NCBI RefSeq assembly: GCF_032108445.1
Contig: NZ_CP134876.1
Span: 4,960,001 to 5,024,000, forward strand
Source of the DNA: Micromonospora halotolerans
GTDB lineage: Bacteria > Actinomycetota > Actinomycetes > Mycobacteriales > Micromonosporaceae
Direction of reading: 5' to 3'
Length of the DNA stretch: 64,000 bases
The position numbers were made by a program, and so were the translations under genes. Numbering within the stretch: the stretch's first letter is position 1; each line of letters opens with the position of its first letter. Shown in pieces: positions 8,678 through 17,223 of this stretch. The notes beneath the pieces are model-generated. The model did not search any database and was not told the origin of the DNA. It saw only the letters and a list, made by a program, of their open reading frames with translations.

Positions 8678-9139
8678 TCAGTCCAGGCAGAACTCGTTGC
8701 CCTCGGGGTCGGTCAGCACGATGTGGCCGGCGCTCAGCGGGGGCTCGGGCTCGTAGCGGCGCACCCGCTTCGCGCCCAGCGCCACCAGCCGGTCGCACTC
8801 GGCCTCCAACGCCGCCATCCGCTCCTCTCCCCGCAGCCCGGGAGCGGCGCGGACGTCGAGGTGGACGCGGTTCTTGGCGACCTTGTCCTCCGGCACCTGC
8901 TGGAAGAACACCCGGGGGCCGTGCCCGTCCGGGTCCTCGATGGCCGACCGCGTGTTGCGCTGCTCCTCCGGTACGCCCATCCGGGCCAGGAAGTCGTCCC
9001 ACGCGGCGAGGGGGTCGGCGGCCTCGGGCAGGTCGACCCCGGGCGGGCCGGGGTGGACGTAGCCCAGCGCGTCCCGCCAGAAGGACGACAGCGCCCGCGG
9101 GTCGTGGGCGTCGAAGGTGACCTGGAAGTGGCGGCTCAT
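8678..9139 (-). CDS. VOC-superfamily (glyoxalase/bleomycin-resistance-like) protein
   Basis: A 153-residue protein with paired beta-alpha-beta-beta-beta modules: FQVTFDAHDPRALSSFWRDAL opens the first module, VHLDVRA opens the second, and HIVLTDPEGNEFCLD ends it with the usual metal-ligand Glu. Members bind or detoxify small molecules. GGAG seven bases upstream supports the ATG. It is divergent from the WYL-domain regulator gene, about 100 bp away, which is the likely controller. Confidence 0.83.
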   Translation of the reverse strand: MSRHFQVTFDAHDPRALSSFWRDALGYVHPGPPGVDLPEAADPLAAWDDFLARMGVPEEQRNTRSAIEDPDGHGPRVFFQQVPEDKVAKNRVHLDVRAAPGLRGEERMAALEAECDRLVALGAKRVRRYEPEPPLSAGHIVLTDPEGNEFCLD

Positions 9140-9198
9140 CGGGTTGCTCCGTTCGTCGCGGTGTGCCGGTGCGGATGTCGCCTACTCTGACACCCCTG

Positions 9199-9217
9199 GC
9201 GGACAGGATCGGTCCGC
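9199..9217. promoter_or_regulatory. Inverted repeat between VOC and WYL-regulator genes
   Basis: GCGGAC and GTCCGC arms separated by seven bases, inside the 99-bp divergent promoter region. The position suits an operator for the adjacent WYL regulator. Arms of six G/C-rich bases could arise by chance in this genome. Confidence 0.35.
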
Positions 9218-9238
9218 TATCTCGGGCAGGGTGGGGGC

Positions 9239-10231
9239 ATGGGCGTGGCGGGCGGCGACGAGCGGGGCACGACGGAGCGGGTGCTCACCCTGCTCGGGCT
9301 GCTCCAGCAGCGCCAGGTCTGGACCGGCCCGGAGCTCGCCGACCGGCTCGGGGTCACGCCGCGCACGATCCGGCGTGACGTCGAGCGGCTGCGCGCGCTC
9401 GGCTACCCGGTGCACGCCGGCCAGGGCGTCGGCGGCGGCTACCGGCTCGGTCCGGGGCGGGCCCTGCCGCCGCTGCTCCTCGACGACGAGGAGGCGATCG
9501 CCACCGCGGTCTCGCTGCTCGCCGGCGCGGGCGGCGCGGTCGCCGGGGCGGCCGACACCGCGCTCCGGGCGCTGGCCAAGCTCGACCGGGTGCTGCCCAC
9601 CCGCCTGCGGCACGACGTGCGCGCGCTCGCCGGCTCGGTGGAGTCCTTCGGCGGAGGTCGGCCGCCGGTCGACCCCGGGGCGCTCATGACGCTGGCCCGG
9701 GCCTGCCGGGACGAGGTCGAGGCCGGCTTCGACTACCCGTCCCGCAGCGAGGTGCGACGTCGGCGGGTGGAGCCCTACCGCCTGGTCACCTCCGACCGGC
9801 GCTGGTACCTCCTCGCCTACGACCTCGACCGCGACGACTGGCGCAGCTTCCGGGTCGACCGGATGACCGACGTGGCCGCAGGGACCTGGCGCTTCCGCCC
9901 GCGTACGGCGCCCGACGCGGCGACGCACGTGCAGGAGGGGGTGGCGAGTCGGGTCTACCCGCACCGGGCGCGCTTCCTGGTGCACGCGCCGGCCGACACG
10001 GTACGCGCGCAGATCCCGGCGTCGGCGGCCGTGGTGCGGCGGCGCGACGGCGAGGGCTGCGAGGTGCTCAGCGGCGCGGGCAGCCTCGACTTCGTGCTCG
10101 TGCACGTGCTGCTGCTGGGCCACGACTTCGAGGTGCTCGACCCGCCGGAGCTGCGGAGACGCTGTCGCGTGCTGGCGGAGCGGCTGCTGGCGGCCGGTGC
10201 GGCTCCGGCGCCCGGCCCGGCACAGCCCTGA
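9239..10231 (+). CDS. YafY-type HTH / WYL-domain transcriptional regulator
   Basis: A 330-residue regulator with an N-terminal DeoR-like winged helix (WTGPELADRLGVTPRTIRRDVERL), a linker, and a WYL domain (RRWYLLAYDLDRDDWRSFRVDRM). It ends with a WCX-like C-terminal domain. WYL regulators sense ligands or nucleic acid and usually control a divergent neighbour, here the VOC gene. The ATG at 9239 follows an AGGGTGGGGG stretch. The sequence ends Pro/Ala-rich, a normal tail for this group. Confidence 0.86.
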   Translation: MGVAGGDERGTTERVLTLLGLLQQRQVWTGPELADRLGVTPRTIRRDVERLRALGYPVHAGQGVGGGYRLGPGRALPPLLLDDEEAIATAVSLLAGAGGAVAGAADTALRALAKLDRVLPTRLRHDVRALAGSVESFGGGRPPVDPGALMTLARACRDEVEAGFDYPSRSEVRRRRVEPYRLVTSDRRWYLLAYDLDRDDWRSFRVDRMTDVAAGTWRFRPRTAPDAATHVQEGVASRVYPHRARFLVHAPADTVRAQIPASAAVVRRRDGEGCEVLSGAGSLDFVLVHVLLLGHDFEVLDPPELRRRCRVLAERLLAAGAAPAPGPAQP

Positions 10232-10269
10232 GCCGGTACGCCGACCCGGCGTCACGTGCCGGCGCGTGG

Positions 10270-12519
10270 TCAACGGGTCGGCGGGCCGGGGGCGGCGTCC
10301 CGCAGCCGGTCGGCCAGTTCGCGGACGGCCGCGTTGTGCCGCGGATCCGACGCGCCCGGCAGGTGCCGGACGATCGGCGGCGGGACGGTGTCACTGGGCG
10401 GCGCGACCACGTCCATGGGGTCCCGCAGCCGCCGGTCCACCGACCCCGCCGGCCCGCCGACCGCCGGTGTTTCCCCCGGCCGGTGGGGGGAGAACACCCA
10501 TCCGCCGATGGAGTCGGTGTCCCGCCACAGGTTGATCCACCGCCAGCCGACCCGCCGGCCGATCTCCTGCAGAACCTCGGGGTGGACGTAGGCGGGGAAC
10601 CAGTGGGCGTACAGCCGGGACAGCGGCGACCCGGACGTCAGCAGCGCCACCCGCGCGCAGACCTCCGGCGGCAGTTGCAGCACCGTCGCGGCGAGCAGGA
10701 CCGAGCCGTGACTGTGCCCGGCCAGCAGCACGGTCCGCCCCTGCCCGGTCAGGTAGCTGATCCGGCGGCTGAGCTCGGGCACCGCCCGCTCGGCGTAACA
10801 GGGCGGCGCGAACGGGTGCGCGGCCCGGGGCCAGAAGGTGCCCAGGTCCCAGAGCACGCCGACGTAGCGGCGGAACTCGGGGGTGCGGTAGGCGAACAGG
10901 CCGCCCAGGACCAGCCCCAGGATCGCGGCGGCGATCACGTAGCTGCCCAGGCCGATCCCGAAGTTCACGAGGTCGGCCGGGATCGGCGTCCACCGGTCGA
11001 TCACGTCCCCGGGATACCACCGGGCCAGCCCGAGGGTGCTGGTGGCCAGCCCGAGCCCGGCGAGAGCGGCGTAGGTGAGGACCAGCGGGGTCACCCGCTC
11101 GGTGAAGCGGGCCCGCGCGATCACCTTCTCGACCTCACCCAGCCGCTCGGCGGCCTCGGCCGGCGCGTCGGGGTGGTCGCGGGCCACGATGCCGGCGGCG
11201 GCGCGCCGGCGGGCGGGCCGGGACGACAGCGCCATGACGACGCCGGTCACCGAGGCGACCGTCACCGCCAGGAAGAACCCGAAGATCGCCCACTTGTACG
11301 CCAGCGGCGGGCTGGTGGCCAGCCGCTCGGCGGTGGGTGCGCTGCGGTCCAGCAGGTCCGCCACCCGGTAGACCAGCTCGGCGGAGTACGCCACCCCGAG
11401 CCCGGCGGCGACGGCGTCGATGACCGGGGCGCCGAGCGCACGCAGGCGTGCCCCGCCCGGCAGCTGGGCGCGCGCCCACAGCACGGCCGCTCCGAGGACG
11501 ACCAGGAGGCCGGTCTGCGTCGCGAAGAGGAGGGTGACGATCTCCCCGTACCGGGGCAGTCCCGTCCGGGCGGCCCAGGGGGCCGGCTCGGCCGCCACGA
11601 CGACCACGACGGCGACGGTGAGCAGGCAGGCGACGGTCCGCAGGCGGCGCAGGTTCCGCTCGACGCCCGGGGCCGGCGTGGCGCGGTCCAGCAGCGGGTG
11701 GGCGCAGACCAGCACCACGCACGTGGCCAGCACCGCCGCGGTCAGCGCCAGCAGCACGGTGGTCACGACGGACGCCCGCCCCCCGGCGGAGCGCGCGGCG
11801 AGCAGGACGGCGTCCAGCGTGGCGAAGGCCGCCGCGACGTGGATCGCCCGCAGCCGGGACACCAGCGGCGCGGCGTCCCACTGGCCGACCGCCGTGAGCC
11901 GGTGCTCGCTCGACACCGTGGCCGGGCCGCGGAACGTCGAGTACGTCCATCCCGGCCGGCTGCTCAGCCGCCAGACCAGCGCCACCGCCGCGACCGGTAC
12001 CAGGGCGAGCACCGCCAGCCGCAGCCCGGCCGGCCGTTCGCCGAGCCAGGACAGCCAGCTCCGGCCGGTCAGGCACCGCGGCGAGCCCATGCACTTCCAG
12101 GCGATCAGGTCCAGCGTCACCCCGGCCACCGCGATCACGTAGACCGCGGTGAGCGTCAGCGCGAGCAGCCGGCAGAGCGCCTTCACGGTGGCGGCGGGCA
12201 GCCCGGTGCAGGGCGGGTGCATCCAGATCGCCATGTTGCCGAGCATGAACGGCAGCAGGAACACCAGGGACAGGGTGCGGACCGCCTTGCCGGAGGGAAG
12301 GTCCCGCCACAGGTAGGCCTCCATCAGCACACTGCCCGACCCGGTCGTGTCCGGGTAGCCCTCCCGCGGCCGGTAGAAGCCGCCGCTGCGGTCACCGGCC
12401 ACCTGCGTCACGTTCGGCCGGTCCAGCACCTGCTCCGCGGCGGTGCCCGAGACGCCGTGCACCCGCAACTCCACGACCTCGACCGGCCGTTCGTCCGAGC
12501 CCATCGGCGTGTCCGACAT
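10270..12519 (-). CDS. Polytopic membrane protein with C-terminal serine hydrolase domain
   Basis: A 749-residue protein. The N-terminus (about 15-75) carries VVELRVHGVSG, resembling the His-Gly oxyanion strand at the start of many lipases. About ten hydrophobic segments follow (roughly residues 85-540). The C-terminal part contains LAGHSHGSV, a GxSxG nucleophile elbow with Ser603; plausible acid and base are an Asp in WRDTD and a His in RHLPGASDPRHN. The hydrolase thus seems split around the membrane region. GGGAG precedes the ATG at the proper distance. Substrate unknown; acyl-ester or lipid hydrolysis is inference. Convergent with the WYL-regulator gene. Confidence 0.75.
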   Translation of the reverse strand: MSDTPMGSDERPVEVVELRVHGVSGTAAEQVLDRPNVTQVAGDRSGGFYRPREGYPDTTGSGSVLMEAYLWRDLPSGKAVRTLSLVFLLPFMLGNMAIWMHPPCTGLPAATVKALCRLLALTLTAVYVIAVAGVTLDLIAWKCMGSPRCLTGRSWLSWLGERPAGLRLAVLALVPVAAVALVWRLSSRPGWTYSTFRGPATVSSEHRLTAVGQWDAAPLVSRLRAIHVAAAFATLDAVLLAARSAGGRASVVTTVLLALTAAVLATCVVLVCAHPLLDRATPAPGVERNLRRLRTVACLLTVAVVVVVAAEPAPWAARTGLPRYGEIVTLLFATQTGLLVVLGAAVLWARAQLPGGARLRALGAPVIDAVAAGLGVAYSAELVYRVADLLDRSAPTAERLATSPPLAYKWAIFGFFLAVTVASVTGVVMALSSRPARRRAAAGIVARDHPDAPAEAAERLGEVEKVIARARFTERVTPLVLTYAALAGLGLATSTLGLARWYPGDVIDRWTPIPADLVNFGIGLGSYVIAAAILGLVLGGLFAYRTPEFRRYVGVLWDLGTFWPRAAHPFAPPCYAERAVPELSRRISYLTGQGRTVLLAGHSHGSVLLAATVLQLPPEVCARVALLTSGSPLSRLYAHWFPAYVHPEVLQEIGRRVGWRWINLWRDTDSIGGWVFSPHRPGETPAVGGPAGSVDRRLRDPMDVVAPPSDTVPPPIVRHLPGASDPRHNAAVRELADRLRDAAPGPPTR

Positions 12520-12715
12520 CGATCTCCCGTGGCAGTGGCCGGTGCCGGGCGGCGACGCGCCCGTGCCCGGGGGGTGCGGTCTACCCGTTCCGCGCCGTTT
12601 CAAGGGGGCCGCGGACGGGCGGCGGGATGCCGGGAAACCGGGCGGCCGGCGGCTGCCGGAGCAGTAACGTGGCGGGCGGAGGCCCTGCCGCCCGACCGAG
12701 TCCAGGGAGGCCGCG

Positions 12716-13333
12716 ATGAGCGCGACGGACGCCCGGAGCGACGACGCGAGCCGGAGCACCGATGTGAAGCTCGAGGTGGTCGTCCTCCCGGTGGCGGACG
12801 TCGACCGCGCGAAGGAGTTCTACGGGCGCCTCGGGTGGCGGCTCGACCGGACGCCGCCGGGCGTCGTCCAGTTCACTCCGCCGGGCTCGGGGTGCTCGGT
12901 CCAGTTCGGCCCGACCCTCACGGCCGCCGCCCCGGGCTCGGCGAAGGGGTACCTCGTGGTCTCCGACATCGAGGCCGCCCGCGGTGAGCTGGTCGCCGCC
13001 GGCGTCGAGGTGAGCGGGGTCTTCCACGTGGGTCCGGCCGGCCCGGTGGGCGGCCGGGACCCGGAGCGCCGCAGCTACGTCTCCCGCGCCTCGTTCACCG
13101 ATCCGGACGGCAACGAGTGGCTGCTCCAGGAGATCACCACCCGGTTGCCCGGGCGGATGGCGGCGGACGTGACCTCGTACACCTCGGCCACCGACCTGGC
13201 CGGTGCGCTCCGCCGCGCCGCCGCCGCGCACGGCGAGCACGAGAAGCGCATCGGCGCGACGGACGAGAACTGGCCCGACTGGTACGCGGCCTACCTGGTG
13301 CGCGAGCAGGCGGGCGAGGAGCTGCCCACCTGA
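12716..13333 (+). CDS. VOC-superfamily protein
   Basis: A 205-residue glyoxalase/bleomycin-resistance-like protein. The core carries VVVLPVADVDRAKEFYGRLGW, GYLVVSDIEAARGELVAAG and SFTDPDGNEWLLQEITTRLPG, the two VOC halves. An extra C-terminal helical tail of about 50 residues (ATDLAGALRRAAAAHGEHE) is longer than the minimal fold and common in this actinobacterial subgroup. AGGGAGG five bases before the ATG supports the start. TAACGT at 12665-12670 could be its -10 box. Confidence 0.85.
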   Translation: MSATDARSDDASRSTDVKLEVVVLPVADVDRAKEFYGRLGWRLDRTPPGVVQFTPPGSGCSVQFGPTLTAAAPGSAKGYLVVSDIEAARGELVAAGVEVSGVFHVGPAGPVGGRDPERRSYVSRASFTDPDGNEWLLQEITTRLPGRMAADVTSYTSATDLAGALRRAAAAHGEHEKRIGATDENWPDWYAAYLVREQAGEELPT

Positions 13334-13343
13334 CCGCTCCTGA

Positions 13344-14918
13344 TCAGCCCACGGCGGTCGGGGAGGGCGGCGCGCTGCCGCCCTGCGGCGCCTCGGCGGT
13401 CATCAACCGGATGATCTCGGCCCGGTCGGCGGCGGACGGCAGCCCCCACCCGGGCCGGTACCCGTACACCCGGTCCAGCGGGGTGGAGGCGGTGCGGCCG
13501 TCGAGGATCTCGACGGCGCCGGTGTCGATCAGCCCGGGATGCTCGACGCCGCACGCCTCGGCGACCTTGACCAGGTCGCGCCGCAGCGTCCGCACGTAGT
13601 TGGCGGCCCGCACCGACTTGCGGGCCGGGTCGAGGCCCCGGGCCAGCCACGGGTTCTGCGTCGCCACGCCGGTGGGGCAGGTGTCGGTGTGGCACTTCTG
13701 CGCCTGGACGCAGCCGATCGCCAGCATGGCCTCCCGCCCGACGTTCACCAGGTCGGCGCCGAGCGCGAAGGCCACCACGGCGTTGTCCGGCAGCCCGAGC
13801 TTGCCGCCGCCGACGAAGACCACCCGCTCGTGCAGGTCCCGTTCGGCGAAGACCCGGTAGACCCGCGAGAAGCCCTGCTGGAACGGCAGCGAGACCGAGT
13901 CGGTGAAGATCAGCGGCGCCGCCCCCGTGCCGCCCTCGCCGCCGTCGACGGTCACGAAGTCCACGCCGCGGCCGGTGTCGCGCATCAGCGTGGTCAGCTC
14001 CTCCCAGAAGCCCAGGTCGCCGACGGCGGACTTGATGCCGACCGGCAGGCCGGTCTCGGCGGCGAGCAGCTCCACCCAGTCCAGCAGGCTGTCGCAGTCG
14101 GAGAACTCGGCGTGCCGCGACGGGCTGACGCAGTCGCGGCCCATCGGGATGCCGCGGGTGGCGGCGATCTCGGCGGAGACCTTCGCGGCCGGCAGCAGGC
14201 CGCCGAGGCTCGGCTTCGCGCCCTGGCTGAGCTTGATCTCCAGCGCCCGGACCGGTGCGCCGGCCACCAGGTCCTTCAGCCGGGCGAGGTCGAACCGGCC
14301 GCGGTCGTCGCGGCAGCCGAAGTACGCGGTGCCGATCTGGAAGATCAGGTCGCCGCCGTTGCGGTGGTACGGCGACAGCCCGCCCTCGCCGGTGTTCTGG
14401 AGGCAGCCGGCCAGCGCGGCGCCCCGGTTGAGTGCCTCGACGGCGTTGCCGGAGAGCGAGCCGAAGCTCATGCCGGAGATGTTGACCACCGACTCCGGGC
14501 GGAACGCGCGGGCCCGACCCCGGGCGGCGCCGAGCACCTTCGCGCAGGGGAGGGTCACGTCGTGCGCGGCGCCGGGGGAGGACGGCGGCACGGCCCGCCC
14601 GAAGGTGCGGTGCTTGATGATCGGGTAGCCGGGGGTGTACTCGATGTCGTTGTCCGTGCCGAACCCGAAGTAGTTGTTCTCCTGCTTCGCCGACGCGTAC
14701 ACCCAGCGCCGCTGGTCGCGGGTGAACGGCCGCTCCTCGTTGTTGCCGGCCACGATGTACTGGCGCAGCTCGGGCCCGATCGACTCCAGCAGGTACCGGG
14801 CGCGGCCGAGGACGGGGAAGTTGCGCAGCAGCGCGTGGTCGCGTTGCAGCAGGTCGCGTGCGGCGAGGGCCGCGACGGCGGCCACGGCGGCGGGTACGGC
14901 TCTACGGGCCCAGCTCAT
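13344..14918 (-). CDS. FMN-binding glutamate synthase-family protein
   Basis: A 524-residue protein matching the synthase (FMN) domain of glutamate synthase, without the amidotransferase part. An N-terminal hydrophobic stretch (about residues 8-20) suggests membrane attachment. NISGMSFGSLS, ALEIKLSQGAKPSLGG and VDGGEGGTGAAP are the FMN and glutamate-loop motifs. CVQAQKCHTDTCPTGVATQ carries the three Cys of the 3Fe-4S cluster. Stand-alone copies of this type are common; whether it makes glutamate is unproven. ATG at 14918 was preferred over one 33 bases upstream because the protein then begins at the conserved region after an AAAGAG site. Confidence 0.85.
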   Translation of the reverse strand: MSWARRAVPAAVAAVAALAARDLLQRDHALLRNFPVLGRARYLLESIGPELRQYIVAGNNEERPFTRDQRRWVYASAKQENNYFGFGTDNDIEYTPGYPIIKHRTFGRAVPPSSPGAAHDVTLPCAKVLGAARGRARAFRPESVVNISGMSFGSLSGNAVEALNRGAALAGCLQNTGEGGLSPYHRNGGDLIFQIGTAYFGCRDDRGRFDLARLKDLVAGAPVRALEIKLSQGAKPSLGGLLPAAKVSAEIAATRGIPMGRDCVSPSRHAEFSDCDSLLDWVELLAAETGLPVGIKSAVGDLGFWEELTTLMRDTGRGVDFVTVDGGEGGTGAAPLIFTDSVSLPFQQGFSRVYRVFAERDLHERVVFVGGGKLGLPDNAVVAFALGADLVNVGREAMLAIGCVQAQKCHTDTCPTGVATQNPWLARGLDPARKSVRAANYVRTLRRDLVKVAEACGVEHPGLIDTGAVEILDGRTASTPLDRVYGYRPGWGLPSAADRAEIIRLMTAEAPQGGSAPPSPTAVG

Positions 14919-15025
14919 GCCGCCACTCTTTCCGGGATCGCCGCGCGCCAAACGGGGAGCGTCCCCGCTGCGGGCGCTCGGCGGCCGCCGACGGCCGGTG
15001 GCGTACCCGCGGCACCTTCGCCCTG

Positions 15026-15052
15026 CCCCGGCCGGAAGCCGGCCGGCCGGGG
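15026..15052 (-). terminator. Strong hairpin directly after the VOC stop codon
   Basis: Perfect 10-bp arms CCCCGGCCGG / CCGGCCGGGG with a 7-base loop abut the TGA of the minus-strand VOC gene at 15053. No U-run follows, which is normal for actinomycete terminators. Confidence 0.6.
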
Positions 15053-15502
15053 TCAGCCCGGCACGGGCCGGCCCATCTCGGCCAGGATCCCGGTGCCCTG
15101 GCCCAGCTCGATCAGATACCCGTCCGGGTCACGCAGGTAGCACCTGATCTCCACCCCGTGGTCCTTCGGTTCGGTCAGGAACTCCCCGCCCCGGGAACGC
15201 CACAGCTCGTAGACGGCCCGGACGTCGGTGACCCGGATGTTGAGCGCGCCGCTGAGCGTGTCCGGCTCCGTCGGCGCCCGCGCCGTCACGGTCGGCTTGT
15301 CGTCGGTCGGGCCACCCTCGTCGTTCAGCACGAGGTAGCTGTTGTGCAGCCGGAGCACCGCGGGCCGCCGGTCCCGCACCACCGTGGCGCCCAGGACATG
15401 GCGGTAGAACTCCCGCGAGCGGTCCACGTCCCGCACGATCAGCAGGTGGGTGACGACCAGGCCGTGTTCGGGCTGGAAGTAGTCCGGTGCCTCATCCGTC
15501 AC
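15053..15502 (-). CDS. VOC-superfamily protein
   Basis: A 149-residue single-domain VOC protein: HLLIVRDVDRSREFYRHVLGA opens module one, ALNIRVTDVRAVYELWRSRGG opens module two, and YLRDPDGYLIELGQG carries the terminal Glu ligand motif. GGGAGGGGG precedes the GTG at 15502 with ideal spacing and sets the start; the longer open frame upstream is Ser/Arg-rich shadow sequence. It is divergent from the unassigned gene at 15618 and insulated from the glutamate-synthase-like gene by a hairpin. Confidence 0.84.
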   Translation of the reverse strand: MTDEAPDYFQPEHGLVVTHLLIVRDVDRSREFYRHVLGATVVRDRRPAVLRLHNSYLVLNDEGGPTDDKPTVTARAPTEPDTLSGALNIRVTDVRAVYELWRSRGGEFLTEPKDHGVEIRCYLRDPDGYLIELGQGTGILAEMGRPVPG

Positions 15503-15605
15503 GACGCCCCCTCCCTCGGCCCGCCGGTTACCCGGGTGCTCGCGGGCCACACCCCGCCCGGAGCGGTACCGGTTTCGGGGTTCGCCGCGGTTCGCGGGCC
15601 GATGG

Positions 15606-15611
15606 TATGAA
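15606..15611 (+). promoter_or_regulatory. -10 box (TATGAA) of a probable leaderless promoter
   Basis: TATGAA ends six bases before the GTG at 15618, and no Shine-Dalgarno is present. The same six-base spacing recurs at 62737-62749 and 27248-27260, consistent with transcripts starting on the first codon. Confidence 0.4.
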
Positions 15612-15617
15612 TGCAGC

Positions 15618-16511
15618 GTGGCGTCGGCGCAGAACATGGACCTGATGGGCAACGTCCGCACCCTGGTCGAGGACGCGCTGCCGGCTCGACTGCCGGGCGC
15701 CCGCGTCGCGGCGGACCGCGACGAGATCGTCGTCGCCGTCCCCGGCGGCCGGGCCCGGGTGTCCCTGGTCCCGCTGTTGCGCAGCTGCCTCGACCAGCCC
15801 CGGCAGGCGTGGCCGGAGCTGGTGGCCGACTGGGTCACGGCGGTGCAGCGGGAGCTGCCGGACAGCGTCTCCGCCGACCTCGGGCCGGTCGACGTCGAGC
15901 AGCTCCGGCTCCGCCTCACCCCGGCGGCCGCGACCACCGAGGCCGACAGCTATCTGGCCATGCCGTTCGGCGACCACTTCACCGCGGTGGTGGTGGTGAA
16001 CCGACCCGAGCGGCTGGACCTGCTGACCCTCGCCCAGGCCGCGGGACTGGACCGCGAGCCCGCGGACCTGGTGCGCATCGCCGTGCGGCAGACCGTGGAG
16101 CGCGAACTGACCACTCTCGACGTGCGCGACCACGAGCTGCCCACCGGTGGGTCGGTGCGCCTGCTCGCCGCCGACGGCAACCCCTTCGTGACGACCGCCC
16201 TCATGTCGGTCAAGCGGTTCCTGCCCGAGGGCGCCGACCACGGTGCGCTGGTCGCGGCGCCACAGTACGGCGCCGTGCTGCTGCACCCGGTGGACGGCCG
16301 GGTGCGGGAGGCCGCCGTGGCCGTGCACCGCCTGACCGGCTCCCTGTTCGCGGCCGCCGCCGACCCCTGTTCCGACCAGGTCTTCTGGTGGTACGCCGGG
16401 GAGTTCCACCCGGTGCGCGTCCTGCCGGCGGAGGCCGGCGGGGTCGTGCCGGTGCGGCTACCCGAGGCGCTGGCGCCCGTCGTGGCGCGGCTGGACGGGC
16501 CTACGGGGTGA
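15618..16511 (+). CDS. Conserved hypothetical protein
   Basis: A 297-residue soluble protein without signal peptide or membrane segment. The layout is a short helical N-terminus, a beta-rich region (DEIVVAVPGGRARVSLVPLL), a middle YLAMPFGDHFTAVVVVNRPERL followed by a helix, and a C-terminal part with MSVKRFLPEGADHGALVAAPQYG. The arrangement loosely recalls DUF1444 proteins, but I do not recognise it securely. Its 3' end overlaps the convergent gene at 16501 by 11 bases. It adjoins the toxin operon but lies on the other strand, so a role as a second immunity factor is only a possibility. Confidence 0.65.
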   Translation: MASAQNMDLMGNVRTLVEDALPARLPGARVAADRDEIVVAVPGGRARVSLVPLLRSCLDQPRQAWPELVADWVTAVQRELPDSVSADLGPVDVEQLRLRLTPAAATTEADSYLAMPFGDHFTAVVVVNRPERLDLLTLAQAAGLDREPADLVRIAVRQTVERELTTLDVRDHELPTGGSVRLLAADGNPFVTTALMSVKRFLPEGADHGALVAAPQYGAVLLHPVDGRVREAAVAVHRLTGSLFAAAADPCSDQVFWWYAGEFHPVRVLPAEAGGVVPVRLPEALAPVVARLDGPTG

Positions 16512-17190
16512 GCGCGGCGTCGAGCTTCCGGGCGGCCAGCGCCTGATCCCGCTGCGCGGTCAGGAAGCCGAGCGCGGCGTCCCGCTCCCCGTCGTGCCAG
16601 GCCCGCACGAGCCCCTCGTAGAACGCGGCCTGCTCGGCCAGCTGACGGGCGCCCGTGCCGGAGGAGCCGGCGGCCCGGTCGCGACACAGCTCGGCGAGCT
16701 CGGTGGCCGGCTCGACGGGCGACGCCGTGCCGTTGACCACCCGCCAGCCGGGCAGCTGGTGCCAGTGCGTGCGGCGCCGGCGCGGATCCTGGGCGTAGTC
16801 CCGCTCGGCCACGTCGGCGAGCCGCTCGGCCGGCCACTTGTCGATCTTCTCCAGGCCGGCGTCCAGCACGAACCGCCGCGCCTGGTCCACCGCCTCGTCA
16901 GCGGACAGGTCGACCGTCGGCGGCCCGGAGCGGACCTCGTCCATCCGGACGCCGTACGTCATGATCCAGCTGGTGAAGGGCGCCACGAGCGGCTGCACCC
17001 CGGCGGTCACCCAACCCACCGGTCGGGTGGGCGAACCGGACCAGCCGATCCACGCCAGCGACCAGCCCAGCGGCTCGCGCGCCAGCACCGTGTCGAGGCC
17101 GCTGCCCCGCAACGACCACTCTCCGGGCAGATCGGCGCGCAGCTCGGAGAGGACCTGCCGCCACCGCCGCGCCGCGTCAACAGAGGACAT
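16501..17190 (-). CDS. Hypothetical protein, candidate immunity protein of the toxin operon
   Basis: A 229-residue soluble protein, last gene of the operon and 33 bp after the toxin gene. Trp-rich strands (GWSLAWIGWSG, GVQPLVAPFTSWIMTYGVRMDEV) are followed by a helical half with HWHQLPGWRVVNGTA. No catalytic motif was recognised. Size, lack of signal peptide and position directly after the nuclease-like toxin fit an immunity protein (inference). ATG 17190 was chosen over GTG 17196 because GAAAGG is correctly spaced only for the ATG. Confidence 0.65.
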   Translation of the reverse strand: MSSVDAARRWRQVLSELRADLPGEWSLRGSGLDTVLAREPLGWSLAWIGWSGSPTRPVGWVTAGVQPLVAPFTSWIMTYGVRMDEVRSGPPTVDLSADEAVDQARRFVLDAGLEKIDKWPAERLADVAERDYAQDPRRRRTHWHQLPGWRVVNGTASPVEPATELAELCRDRAAGSSGTGARQLAEQAAFYEGLVRAWHDGERDAALGFLTAQRDQALAARKLDAALTP

Positions 17191-17223
17191 ACGCACCTTT
17201 CGCGGGTCGGTGGCCGGGCCCGG

